64,000 nt of DNA from Haladaptatus paucihalophilus DX253 (GTDB lineage Archaea > Halobacteriota > Halobacteria > Halobacteriales > Haladaptataceae): assembly GCF_000376445.1 (NCBI RefSeq), contig NZ_AQXI01000001.1, forward strand, positions 2,133,734 to 2,197,733, given 5' to 3'. A program made the position numbers and the translations under genes. Below, one piece after another: positions 25,732 through 33,689 of this stretch (its first letter is position 1; every line of letters begins with the position of its first letter). A model generated the notes under the pieces. The model made no database searches. It was not told the origin of the DNA and saw only the letters and a list, made by a program, of their open reading frames with translations.

Positions 25732-26565
25732 CTACTCGTACGTCCGGTCGATTCCGTTTCGGCGGAGGAGGTGACGAACCATGTTCAGGGTCCAGTTGAC
25801 CCGCGTGTGGAGGTCCGTCCCGTACCGCGTCGTATCGAGGAGGTAGCCCGGAATTCCCATGTCCGCACTGACTTTGTGCATCAACACCGGCTTCGACCCG
25901 TCGAGGACCTCCCCCATCTTGAACTCGTAATACTCCGGGAGCGAGTCCGAGAGGTGATATCGGTTCATGTACGTCGCGGTTTTCGTCGCGTCGCGGTCCG
26001 CACCCTCCGCGAGCGTCGGATAGACGGCCTGTCCGTCACCGTCCGGTCCTTCGGCCTCGCGGTAAATCCCCTTCGAACTGTGGAGCGTCAACACCGTCTT
26101 CGGGTCGTGGTAGTCGATAGTTTCCCACAGCGTGCGGGCGAGCGCCGACGTCGGTTCGTGGCCCGAGGGGAACTGCCAATTCAGGTTCCCGTCGTCGTTC
26201 GAGTACGTTCCCCGCTCGATGGCGACCGGATTCGCGCGCGGAATCACGATGAGTTTCCCCTTGTCTATCGACCACGACGTAATCGCATCCGCGGCGCGGT
26301 ACCCGGCCTCCTCGTTTCCGTGGATGCCGCCGACGACGACGGCCGTCGGTCCGGGTTCACCGGAGTTCGTGATGTGCACCTCCGTTTCGTCCTCCGTCCC
26401 CCGTCGAATCCGATAGGACGACCGTTCTTCCATCGCCGCCGCACCGATTCCGGACGCCGCCGTCGCCGCCGCGAGAACGCTCCCTGACTTCAAGAGAAAT
26501 CCTCTCCGCGAACTGCCACCGGTAGACACTACTCGTTTCGATTTTGAACGCTGGCTGTCAACCAT
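25732..26565 (-). CDS. Tat-exported AstE/AspA-type (M14-like) deacylase
   Basis: A 277-residue protein. The N-terminal SSRRGFLLKSGSV followed by an Ala-rich stretch is a twin-arginine signal. The mature part is a zinc carboxypeptidase-type fold of the succinylglutamate desuccinylase/aspartoacylase group: VGGIHGNEEAG carries the His and Glu ligands, and LTLHSSKG has the later His. Secreted members are poorly known; substrate not determined. ATG 26565 is chosen to put the signal near the start. A TATA-like ATAATAAC lies about 27 nt upstream on the minus strand. Confidence 0.82.
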   Translation of the reverse strand: MVDSQRSKSKRVVSTGGSSRRGFLLKSGSVLAAATAASGIGAAAMEERSSYRIRRGTEDETEVHITNSGEPGPTAVVVGGIHGNEEAGYRAADAITSWSIDKGKLIVIPRANPVAIERGTYSNDDGNLNWQFPSGHEPTSALARTLWETIDYHDPKTVLTLHSSKGIYREAEGPDGDGQAVYPTLAEGADRDATKTATYMNRYHLSDSLPEYYEFKMGEVLDGSKPVLMHKVSADMGIPGYLLDTTRYGTDLHTRVNWTLNMVRHLLRRNGIDRTYE

Positions 26566-26682
26566 CTCAAAATAACACGACACATCGACTGTTATTATGG
26601 ATTTCTAACGAAAAAATATATATTAATACAAACAGACAACAGGTTTCCAGCGCGACTGGAATCGTCCGCTTGACCGGGCGGC

Positions 26683-27477
26683 TCAGATGTCCACCGAACT
26701 GAACCGCCGGTAGCCGAGCACCACCGGAATCACGGCCCACGCGACAAGGACGAGGAGGGCGAACCACCCGGTGTGGTAGAACGTGCTCCCGACGTTCCCG
26801 TGTACCAACGTGTCCATCCCGGTCGAGTAGGCTTTGACGGGACTGAGGCTGTCGATGACGTTCGCCCACGCGGGCGGTGCGCCCCTCGGACTCGAAAACC
26901 CGTTGAGGACGTACCGAATCACGAGCGGAACCGACGACCAACCGAGAAACGTTAGCAGGAAGAACCCGACGCTCGTCGCCATCGCCCGATTGCTCGTCGG
27001 CGAGGCGGCGGAGAGACAGACCGCCGAACTCGTGTACGCCGCCGTGAGCAGGAACACGAGGGCGAGGAACGCGACGTACTCCACGACCGGCAGCGACCCG
27101 CCGAATGCGAGGAATATCACCGTCGCGGCGAACACGCCGACGAACGTGGCCGTTCCGACCACCGCGGCCCGTCCGACCGCTTTGCCCGCGATTACGTCCC
27201 GGCGGGTGTACGGAAGCGCGAGCAAGAGTTTCAGGCTCCCGAGTTCGCGCTCCGCGGCTATCGCGCCGTAACTCATCATCAACCCCGTCAGCGGCGCGAA
27301 GAAGACCAGTATTCCCATCTGTCCGAAGAAGTCCACCGTGCCGGGGTTCCGTGCATGGCTCATTCCGAGATACATCGGCACGGCGAGGAAGAGAACGAAC
27401 CCGACGGCCGCGGTCCCGAGCGACCACTTCCGATGGGCGTCGAGGAAGTCCTTTTTCGCCATGACGCGCCAGTTCAT
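26683..27477 (-). CDS. ABC-2-type permease
   Basis: A 264-residue membrane protein with six predicted helices and the ABC-2 permease pattern (GAIAAERELGSLKLLLALPYTRRD after the second helix). It pairs with the ATPase encoded immediately upstream (27474-28385); the start overlaps the ATPase stop by 4 nt (ATGA). Together they form an exporter; in haloarchaea such pairs often move lipids, drugs or copper-related substrates. The substrate is unknown. Confidence 0.88.
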   Translation of the reverse strand: MNWRVMAKKDFLDAHRKWSLGTAAVGFVLFLAVPMYLGMSHARNPGTVDFFGQMGILVFFAPLTGLMMSYGAIAAERELGSLKLLLALPYTRRDVIAGKAVGRAAVVGTATFVGVFAATVIFLAFGGSLPVVEYVAFLALVFLLTAAYTSSAVCLSAASPTSNRAMATSVGFFLLTFLGWSSVPLVIRYVLNGFSSPRGAPPAWANVIDSLSPVKAYSTGMDTLVHGNVGSTFYHTGWFALLVLVAWAVIPVVLGYRRFSSVDI

Positions 27478-28385
27478 GCCGGAACCTCCGTCGTGTACGT
27501 CGTGAACAGCTCTTCGAGCGACGCCTCCTCGGTGTCGAAGTCCAGAACGGTGTCGCCCGCCGACTCGATGGCGTCGAGGGCGCGCTTTTTCGCCCGGTCG
27601 GCACAGGCCACTACGAGCGTCGTCCCGTCGGCCGAGACGTGACCGACGCCCTCGACGGCGCGCACCCGGTCGAGCGTCCCCGACGAGAGGCGGTCCACCT
27701 CGACGGTCAGCGAGGCACCGCTCCCGACCGTTCGGCGGAGTCCGTCGATGGAGTCCACCGTGACCAACTCCCCGGCGTCGAGGATTCCAACGCGGTCACA
27801 GACGGCTTCGACCTGCTCTAAGATGTGACTGGAGAAGAACACGGTCGTCCCGCGGTCGCGCTCCTCCCGGATGATTTCGCGCATCGCCAGCGCGCCGTTC
27901 GGGTCGAGGCCGGTCGTCGGTTCGTCGAGGATGAGCAGGTCCGGGTCGCCGACGAGCGCCATGCCGAGGATGAGTCGCTGGGCCATCCCCTTCGAGAACC
28001 CCTCGACCCGTCGGTCGGCCGCTTCCGGGATGCCGACTCGCTGAAGGATTCGCATCGGGTCGTCGTCCACGCCGCGGGTTTCGATGACGAATTCGAGATG
28101 CTGGCGCGCGCTGAGGTGGTCGTAGGCGTGGTACGCGTCGGGGAGGACGCCGATTCGCTCGTGGACGCGGCGGGTGTCACGCTGGGCGTCGTGGCCGAAC
28201 ACGGTGACGGTCCCGCTCGTCGGTCGCACGTAATCGAGAATCATGTCGATGGTGGTCGATTTCCCCGCGCCGTTGGGTCCGAGGAAACCGAACACTTCCC
28301 CCTCTTTGATTTGGAGGTTCAGGTTGCGGAGGGCGACGACGTTCCCGAAGCGCTTGGAAACGTCGGTCAATTCGATGGCGGTCAT
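27474..28385 (-). CDS. ABC transporter ATP-binding protein (exporter)
   Basis: A 303-residue ATPase. Walker A is GPNGAGKST, the signature region reads VEGFSKGMAQRL in place of LSGGQ, and Walker B is LLILDEPTTGLD. After residue 220 a C-terminal domain follows that is typical of the CcmA-like exporters. First gene of a two-gene operon with 26683-27477. Confidence 0.92.
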   Translation of the reverse strand: MTAIELTDVSKRFGNVVALRNLNLQIKEGEVFGFLGPNGAGKSTTIDMILDYVRPTSGTVTVFGHDAQRDTRRVHERIGVLPDAYHAYDHLSARQHLEFVIETRGVDDDPMRILQRVGIPEAADRRVEGFSKGMAQRLILGMALVGDPDLLILDEPTTGLDPNGALAMREIIREERDRGTTVFFSSHILEQVEAVCDRVGILDAGELVTVDSIDGLRRTVGSGASLTVEVDRLSSGTLDRVRAVEGVGHVSADGTTLVVACADRAKKRALDAIESAGDTVLDFDTEEASLEELFTTYTTEVPA

Positions 28386-28421
28386 GCCGCGAACATCGTA
28401 ATCACCTGATATATGCTTTTA

Positions 28422-28856
28422 TCACGCTTCGCTGGGGTCGAGTTGCCGAACCGTCAGCACGGGCGTCGGACAGGTCCGAACGACGCGCTCCGCGACGCTC
28501 CCGATGAGGAATCGGTTTTCGCCGTGTCGTCCCCGCGTCCCCGTGGCAACCACGTCCGCGTCGTGCTCGCGGGCGTACTCCCCGATTTCGGCGGCCGGGT
28601 CACCCTCCCTGACCGCTGTGGTGACGTTCCCGCCGTTGCGTTCGCTGACCGATTCGAGTGCCTTCTCGCCTTGCGATTCGAGCGCGTCCTGGAACTCCTC
28701 GCGGAGCGTTTCGGGAGAGGACTCGACCTCGCCCGCATCCACGACGTAGAGGGCGTGAACGTCGGCGTCGAATCGGTGCGCGAGGTCGAGCGCGACCGTC
28801 ACTGCTCGTTCGACGCTCTCGGAGCCATCGGTGGCGATGACGACGGTATCTATCAT
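28422..28856 (-). CDS. Universal stress protein (UspA family)
   Basis: A 144-residue UspA-fold protein. It begins MIDTVVIATDGSES and ends with the ATP-type motif TGTRGRHGENRFLIGSVAERVVR, i.e. Gly-X2-Gly-X9-Gly-Ser is largely kept, so ATP binding is likely. ATG 28856 is used since the family starts there. It is divergent from a second Usp gene at 29192 over an intergenic region that holds a hairpin and tandem repeats. Confidence 0.9.
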   Translation of the reverse strand: MIDTVVIATDGSESVERAVTVALDLAHRFDADVHALYVVDAGEVESSPETLREEFQDALESQGEKALESVSERNGGNVTTAVREGDPAAEIGEYAREHDADVVATGTRGRHGENRFLIGSVAERVVRTCPTPVLTVRQLDPSEA

Positions 28857-28972
28857 CGTTTTTCCATCCTCCCTCATCGTTCTTAAAGACTGAGTGGCTA
28901 AATTGCGTCAATCCAAACTGCTAAGGTGCATGGTGCGTGTTATCAGGACGCCCGACGGGGCAAGGTTGCACT

Positions 28973-29002
28973 CAAACCGCAATCCCATCCGATTGCGGTT
29001 TG
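28973..29002. repeat. 12-bp stem hairpin between divergent Usp genes
   Basis: CAAACCGCAATC (28973-28984) and GATTGCGGTTTG (28991-29002) are exact inverted copies around a 6-nt loop. It lies in the 335-nt non-coding region between the genes at 28422 and 29192. No T-tract follows directly, so it may be an operator or a small RNA structure rather than a terminator. Confidence 0.65.
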
Positions 29003-29049
29003 TTCATGGACTCTATTCTACGCCGCAGCGACGTCCGTACGGTTCCCCC

Positions 29050-29133
29050 ACGGTAGTCGAAAAGGACCCTGTGGTAGTCGCAAAGGATCCCGCCGCAGTC
29101 GAAGCGGAATCCGCCGCAGCCGAAAACGACACC
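29050..29133 (+). repeat. Four tandem 21-bp degenerate repeats upstream of a Usp gene
   Basis: Units 29050-29070, 29071-29091, 29092-29112 and 29113-29133 share the core GTAGTCGAAAAGGA/GCAGTCGAAGCGGA. The unit is a multiple of three. The last unit ends 58 nt before the ATG of the next gene, so the array sits where an upstream regulatory region would be. An open frame runs through but has no start with a supporting TATA box. Confidence 0.7.
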
Positions 29134-29191
29134 GACGGCGAGCGGCCGCCACGGGAGAAGGTTTTTGCCTCGTCTACGCGCAGCCACGGGT

Positions 29192-29647
29192 ATGACCGAG
29201 TCGCCAGTCGAAGTGAATACGGTACTCGTTCCGGTGGACGGAAGCGACGAATCGGTGCGGGCCATCGAGTACGCGGTTTCCATCGCGGAGCGGTACGACG
29301 CCGCCGTTCACGCGCTCTACGTCTTCGGTGAAGAGGTATCCCGAGCCATCGAAACGGGCGCTATCGAGGAGGACGACATCATCGACGAAACCGAGTCGTT
29401 CATCGACAGCGCCCGCGCGGTCGCGTCGGAGTCGGACATCGAACTCCGCAGTTCCATCGCGTACGGGTTCTCGACGCGACGAAAACTCCAACATCCGGGG
29501 AGCGCCGTCCTCGACTGCGCCGACGAGATAGACGCCGACTTCATCGTCATCCCGCGGGAACCGCTCTCGGGCGAACCCGGCGAGGTGTTGGAGAAGGCCG
29601 CGGAGTACGTGCTCCTCTACGCCAGCCAACCCGTCCTCTCGATTTGA
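29192..29647 (+). CDS. Universal stress protein, divergent
   Basis: A 151-residue UspA-fold protein (VNTVLVPVDGSDESVRAIEY start). The final nucleotide-binding loop is altered: IPREPLSGEPGEVLEKAAEYV replaces the usual Gly-X2-Gly-X9-Gly-Ser, so it may not bind ATP. TTTTTGCC near 29161-29168 is the best TATA candidate. Divergent partner of the Usp at 28422. Confidence 0.88.
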   Translation: MTESPVEVNTVLVPVDGSDESVRAIEYAVSIAERYDAAVHALYVFGEEVSRAIETGAIEEDDIIDETESFIDSARAVASESDIELRSSIAYGFSTRRKLQHPGSAVLDCADEIDADFIVIPREPLSGEPGEVLEKAAEYVLLYASQPVLSI

Positions 29648-29689
29648 TTTTCGCCCGTTTGTTCGCGCTGGAAGTTGTTGGGTCGCGCG

Positions 29690-30259
29690 CTAGAAGTTGG
29701 TCACTTTCGATTGAATCCGGCCGTCGTCGATTTTCGAGGTCGCCTCGTCGGAATCCCTGAAATACCGCGCCAGTTCGTCCATCCGAACCTCGTCGCTGTC
29801 GTGTAAGTACGCGATCTCAGTGAGGGATAGCGTCTCCCCCGATTCCAGTTTGTGCACCAACTGCTCGACGGTGAGCGACTGAAAGGTCGTGTCGAGTCGA
29901 ACCGTCGCCACCCGTCCGTCCTTCGCCTCGGCCACGTTGATAGCTTCGTTCAGCACCGTTTCGAACTCCAGACTCGTATCCGTGGTCGCTCGGTACAGGA
30001 ACGAAACCGCGGAGACGAGCGCGTCGAACGCTTCGGCTCCCTCCATGTTCTCGACCCGTTTTTCGAAGACGAGTTCGCGGTCGTGCTCCGAGAGGTGCTC
30101 GACGAGGAGTTCGAAGTCGAGAAGCGCGTCGAATATCCGGTCACGAATCCGCGCGCGGGTGTTCCGTTCCGACTGCGTGCTCGCAAGGTCGGACTCGCCG
30201 CGGAGGTACGCGCGGTCGGCCTCACTCAAAATACCTCGTGGTCGTGAATTCCCGTCCAT
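29690..30259 (-). CDS. Conserved haloarchaeal helical protein beside the PCNA gene
   Basis: A 189-residue protein. The N-terminal part (RGILSEADRAYLRGESDLAS) is a recurring start of haloarchaeal proteins of unknown function, followed by a helix-rich region with RIRDRIFDALLDFELLVEHL. No catalytic motif is seen; a DNA-binding or regulatory role is plausible but unproved. It is divergent from the sliding-clamp gene at 30381 across a 121-nt AT-rich promoter region. Confidence 0.75.
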   Translation of the reverse strand: MDGNSRPRGILSEADRAYLRGESDLASTQSERNTRARIRDRIFDALLDFELLVEHLSEHDRELVFEKRVENMEGAEAFDALVSAVSFLYRATTDTSLEFETVLNEAINVAEAKDGRVATVRLDTTFQSLTVEQLVHKLESGETLSLTEIAYLHDSDEVRMDELARYFRDSDEATSKIDDGRIQSKVTNF

Positions 30260-30290
30260 AACTCGTTTCAGGTTATGAAATGAGACACTA

Positions 30291-30370
30291 GTATATATAA
30301 ATAACCCCTTTTGGGTTATCTATCTGATGTTCTAGCAAAATGCTTATCGGATTGATTTCTGATAGATAAC
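30291..30370. promoter_or_regulatory. AT-rich divergent promoter with inverted repeats
   Basis: TATATATAAATAA (30292-30304) can serve as the TATA box for the gene on the minus strand. ATAACCC/GGGTTAT (30301-30307 and 30313-30319) form a hairpin, and GTTATCTATC (30315-30324) is repeated inverted as GATAGATAAC (30361-30370), 36 nt apart. Spaced inverted copies suggest operator sites for a regulator shared by the two divergent genes. Confidence 0.55.
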
Positions 30371-30380
30371 GTGATAACAG

Positions 30381-31178
30381 ATGGATGAAACAGGAACGCG
30401 TGCCCGACAGGCCGATGCCGGGGATCAGTTGCTACACGTGGTAGTAGACGCCGAGACGATTCAAACGACGGTCGCGCTCGTCGATGCGTTGGTCGATGAG
30501 TGTCACCTCTACTTCGACGAAGACGGGATTCGAATCCCGGCGATGGACCCGGCGACCGTGGCCGCGGTCAACCTCACGCTGGGGCGTTCCGCGTTCGAAG
30601 CGTACGAAACCGAGGACGCTCACATCGGTGTCGACCTTTCTCGCCTCGGCGATATCGTCGGCATGGCCGACCGCGGGCAGTTGCTATCGTTCACGTTGGA
30701 TTCCGAAACCCGGAAACTCGAAATTCGAATCGGCGAACTCACGTACGCCCTCGCACTTCTCGACCCCGGGACGGTTCGTTCCCCCCCCGAAGCGACCGAC
30801 GTCGAATTCGAATTTACCGGGTCGGTCGTCACCGAATCCGGGGAACTCAGTCGCGCGGTGAAAGCGGCGGATATGGTTTCGAATCACGTCACGCTCGGCA
30901 TCGACGAGGAACGGGACTCCTTCTACGCCGAGGCGACGGGCGATACGGACGACGTTTCGCTCGCTGTGCCCGCTGACGAACTCGTCGATTTTTCTCCCGG
31001 CGATGCCCATTCGCTGTTCTCCATCGACTATCTACGGGCCATCGACCGAGCGATGCCGAAAACTCCCGAAGTCAACCTCGAACTCGGAATCGACATCCCG
31101 CTGGCAGTCCGGTATCCGTTCGCCGACGGCGCGGGGTCCGTCGAGTATCTGGTCTCGCCGCGAATCGCCGCGAATTGA
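30381..31178 (+). CDS. pcn: PCNA-type DNA sliding clamp, divergent
   Basis: A 265-residue sliding clamp with the family's features: LVDECHLYFDEDGIRI, a DPATVAAVNL segment, IGVDLSRLGDIVGMAD, AADMVSNHVTLGID, AHSLFSIDYLRAI and the ending SVEYLVSPRIAAN. Compared with the haloarchaeal PCNA sequence I remember, it carries a 16-residue N-terminal extension and is much changed in the N-terminal half, while the C-terminal half is well kept. It could therefore be a second clamp, but whether a canonical one exists elsewhere cannot be seen here. As a trimer it would encircle DNA and tether polymerases. Confidence 0.85.
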   Translation: MDETGTRARQADAGDQLLHVVVDAETIQTTVALVDALVDECHLYFDEDGIRIPAMDPATVAAVNLTLGRSAFEAYETEDAHIGVDLSRLGDIVGMADRGQLLSFTLDSETRKLEIRIGELTYALALLDPGTVRSPPEATDVEFEFTGSVVTESGELSRAVKAADMVSNHVTLGIDEERDSFYAEATGDTDDVSLAVPADELVDFSPGDAHSLFSIDYLRAIDRAMPKTPEVNLELGIDIPLAVRYPFADGAGSVEYLVSPRIAAN

Positions 31179-31337
31179 GGGATGTGGCGGTTCGGTCCTT
31201 CCCCTCGTCCGACTCTTCAAACGCGCCGTTCGACGCGCCATCGAGCACGGCGTTCGCGCAACCACCACCGAGCACTCGTCGTTCCCCTGAACCGCGATGA
31301 CACAACGTTTTTACGCGAAAAACCCGCCCATCGGTGT

Positions 31338-31868
31338 ATGGACGGTTCGACGCCGAACGCCACGGCGCACTCACGGGCGATGCCACATTGGGAGTCCGTC
31401 ATCGCAGATATGGAAGCGACGACGGCGGAGTACGACGACGACGGGTGGGAAACCATGGAACTCCACCCCGGCGACGTGACGCCACTCTGGAGCGACGAGG
31501 ACGGCGAGTTCGGACTGGACGTTCTCGTCCCCGACAACGAGTTCGAGGCGCTGGAGGAGCTGATGGACGGCGGCGTCTCGTTCGACGCCTTCGAAGTCTA
31601 CCGCGCGCTCGCCGACGGACTCGTCTTCGCCGTCATCGTCATGGAGGACCGCGAGGACGAAACGGCGGTTCTCTACCCGGTGTACTACGACGTGCAGGGC
31701 GCAGAGGAGATGCTGGCCGACGCGATGGACGCGGGGACGATGTACTCGTTCGTCCGAACGCTGAGCGAGGACCGAATCCGGTTCACCCACGACGACCCCT
31801 CGCTGTTCCAACCGCCCGAAGAACCAGAGACCGAAGACGCGGAGTCCGCCGAAGAAACCGACGAGTAA
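31338..31868 (+). CDS. Conserved haloarchaeal protein (DUF7529-like)
   Basis: A 176-residue acidic protein. A compact alpha-beta domain (PHWESVIADMEATTAEY, then WETMELHPGDVTPLW, VLYPVYYDVQGAEEML, MYSFVRTLSEDRIRFTH) ends in an acidic low-complexity tail. ATG 31338 is favoured by the TATA-like TTTTTACG about 27 nt upstream. The DUF number is from memory. Function unknown; convergent with the gene at 31871. Confidence 0.78.
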   Translation: MDGSTPNATAHSRAMPHWESVIADMEATTAEYDDDGWETMELHPGDVTPLWSDEDGEFGLDVLVPDNEFEALEELMDGGVSFDAFEVYRALADGLVFAVIVMEDREDETAVLYPVYYDVQGAEEMLADAMDAGTMYSFVRTLSEDRIRFTHDDPSLFQPPEEPETEDAESAEETDE

Positions 31869-31870
31869 CC

Positions 31871-32641
31871 CTACTTTTCGCCGCCGATTTCGTGCCCGCA
31901 GTGTGGGCACTCCATCTCGTCGTGGCGCAACTCCTCGCTGGATTCGCGGACTTCGCGCATGACGCTCGAAATCTTGTCCTCGGCTGCGAGTTCCTCCGCC
32001 ACCGCGAGGTCCACGCCCTCGACTTCGAGCAGAAACTTCGCCACCTCGGTCACCTCGTACATCACGTCGTCCAACTCCTCGGCGGTGAAGAAGCCGGACA
32101 TCGCGCCGTAGAGGAACGTCGCTCCCGCTTTCCGTATCTTCTCTTCGAACGCCGACCGCGCTTGATTCACCGCCTGCGGGGTGTACGTGTCGGTCATGAA
32201 CGGGACCAAGTAGGGAAGGTTGTTCCCGATTTTGGTCATCTCCACGCCGGTTTCGGTTCGGAAGTCGGCACAGAGGCGCGCGATGGCCCACTCACGGGCG
32301 GTGATGTAGGTTCGGTCGCGGAGGAACTCGTTGACCCGGTCGTACTCCGCCCCGTCCATCTTCTTGAACCGCGCGTACTTCTGCACCTCCGGCGGGATGT
32401 CCGGGGTCGAATCCGTCCCGCCGCCGGCCGTCGCGCCGTCATCCGCCGGTTCGCTGGCGGCGTCCGTCGGTCCGTCGTCGGTACCGACCGCATCCGTCGC
32501 TGTTTTGTCGGTACCGGCCGCATCCGTCGCCGCTTCGTCGGCCAACTGCTGTGAAACCCCTTCGTTCGTCTCGCGGGGCTGCTCTTCGTCTCCGTATTCG
32601 TCTTCGGCCTCCGGTTCGGGCGGGGAGGGGTCGTTCGACAT
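31871..32641 (-). CDS. Conserved haloarchaeal protein (DUF5806-like)
   Basis: A 256-residue protein. The first 85 residues are acidic and disordered with Ala-Thr-Asp repeats. Residues 90-230 are a strongly conserved haloarchaeal helical domain (KYARFKKMDGAEYDRVNEFL, ITAREWAIARLCADFRTETG, MTDTYTPQAVNQARSAFEEK). The C-terminus carries CPHCGHE, half of a zinc ribbon. I recall it as DUF5806; no function is known. Confidence 0.85.
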   Translation of the reverse strand: MSNDPSPPEPEAEDEYGDEEQPRETNEGVSQQLADEAATDAAGTDKTATDAVGTDDGPTDAASEPADDGATAGGGTDSTPDIPPEVQKYARFKKMDGAEYDRVNEFLRDRTYITAREWAIARLCADFRTETGVEMTKIGNNLPYLVPFMTDTYTPQAVNQARSAFEEKIRKAGATFLYGAMSGFFTAEELDDVMYEVTEVAKFLLEVEGVDLAVAEELAAEDKISSVMREVRESSEELRHDEMECPHCGHEIGGEK

Positions 32642-32717
32642 ATCCCGTCGTTACCGAGCGGGGTGCAAAAGCGTATCGCACCCAACTGTTTTGATACCCG
32701 GCGGAAATGGAGGTAGT

Positions 32718-33086
32718 ATGAAGGTCTTATTGGGAATCGGCGGGAGCGACGACTCCCTCACCGCGCTCGAACGGACGGTATCGCGCGCGGTCGCGGCCGG
32801 CGATGAACTGACGGTCGCCATCCTCGACAATCCACAGAGCGACCGCTCGAAGGACGAAATCCGCGAGAAAGCGAACGCGGTGCTGGACGATTCCGAGTTG
32901 GAGGCGTCCGTTCGGGACGTTTCGGGAGACCCCGGAAGTCGCCTGCTCGACATCGCGGAGAGCGAGGGTTTCGACCAGATAGTCCTCGGCGGCGGCCAGC
33001 GCAGTCCCATGGGGAAGATTCGACTGGGCCACATCGCCGAGTTCGTCCTGCTGAACTCCCACGTTTCGGTGAAACTGGTACGATGA
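32718..33086 (+). CDS. Universal stress protein, short form
   Basis: A 122-residue UspA-fold protein (MKVLLGIGGSDDSLTALERT start) with the loop GGGQRSPMGKIRLGHIAEFVL at its end, close to the nucleotide-binding motif. Its stop overlaps the start of the acetyltransferase gene (ATGA), so the two form an operon. Confidence 0.88.
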   Translation: MKVLLGIGGSDDSLTALERTVSRAVAAGDELTVAILDNPQSDRSKDEIREKANAVLDDSELEASVRDVSGDPGSRLLDIAESEGFDQIVLGGGQRSPMGKIRLGHIAEFVLLNSHVSVKLVR

Positions 33087-33610
33087 ACGACGACCGACGC
33101 TTCCCCGACGACCCCGCTGGCCCCTTCCCGGAGCCGCCGCAGACGTTCACCGACCGCGAGGGACGCGACATCGAAATCCGGCCCTTCGAGGAGAGCGACA
33201 CGGAACCGCTCGTCTCGATGTACGTCGATTTCGACCCGGCCGACCGCGCACAGGGAATTCCACCGGCCACGGAATACCGGGTGCGCGACTGGGTGGAAAC
33301 CCTGACCGGGGGGGACGGCCTGAACGTCATCGCGTGGAACGACGACGACGTTGCGGGCCACGCGACCCTCGTCCCCGACGGTAACTCGTCGTACGAACTG
33401 GCCATCTTCGTTCATCAGGATTACCAGCGCGCGGGTATCGGTTCGCACCTCATCCGCACGCTCCTCGGCTACGGGCGAGCACAGGACATCGACAAAGTGT
33501 GGCTGACGGTGGAGCGATGGAACCGCGCCGCCGTCAACCTCTACCGGAACGTCGGGTTCGAAACCGCCGACGCCGAGAGCTTCGAGTTGGAGATGGTTCT
33601 CCGACTGTAA
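33083..33610 (+). CDS. GNAT-family N-acetyltransferase
   Basis: A 175-residue acetyltransferase. The acetyl-CoA motif A region is [20 protein letters not shown] (Q-X2-G-X-G/A pattern), followed by [17 protein letters not shown] (motif B). The N-terminal 25 residues are a Pro-rich extension. Substrate unknown; translationally coupled to the upstream Usp gene. Confidence 0.9.
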   Translation: MNDDRRFPDDPAGPFPEPPQTFTDREGRDIEIRPFEESDTEPLVSMYVDFDPADRAQGIPPATEYRVRDWVETLTGGDGLNVIAWNDDDVAGHATLVPDGNSSYELAIFVHQDYQRAGIGSHLIRTLLGYGRAQDIDKVWLTVERWNRAAVNLYRNVGFETADAESFELEMVLRL

Positions 33611-33689
33611 CGGTTCTTTTCGTTCGCGTGTCGTATGCTACACTCAACCGAACGGCTTTTCCTCACGCGACTACCATTGCCGCGTAATC

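Noticed and set aside
28894-29331. A frame through the 21-bp tandem repeats as a heptad-like protein
   Set aside because: It would overlap the universal stress protein gene at 29192 in another frame and lacks a TATA box. The repeats are better read as upstream non-coding DNA.
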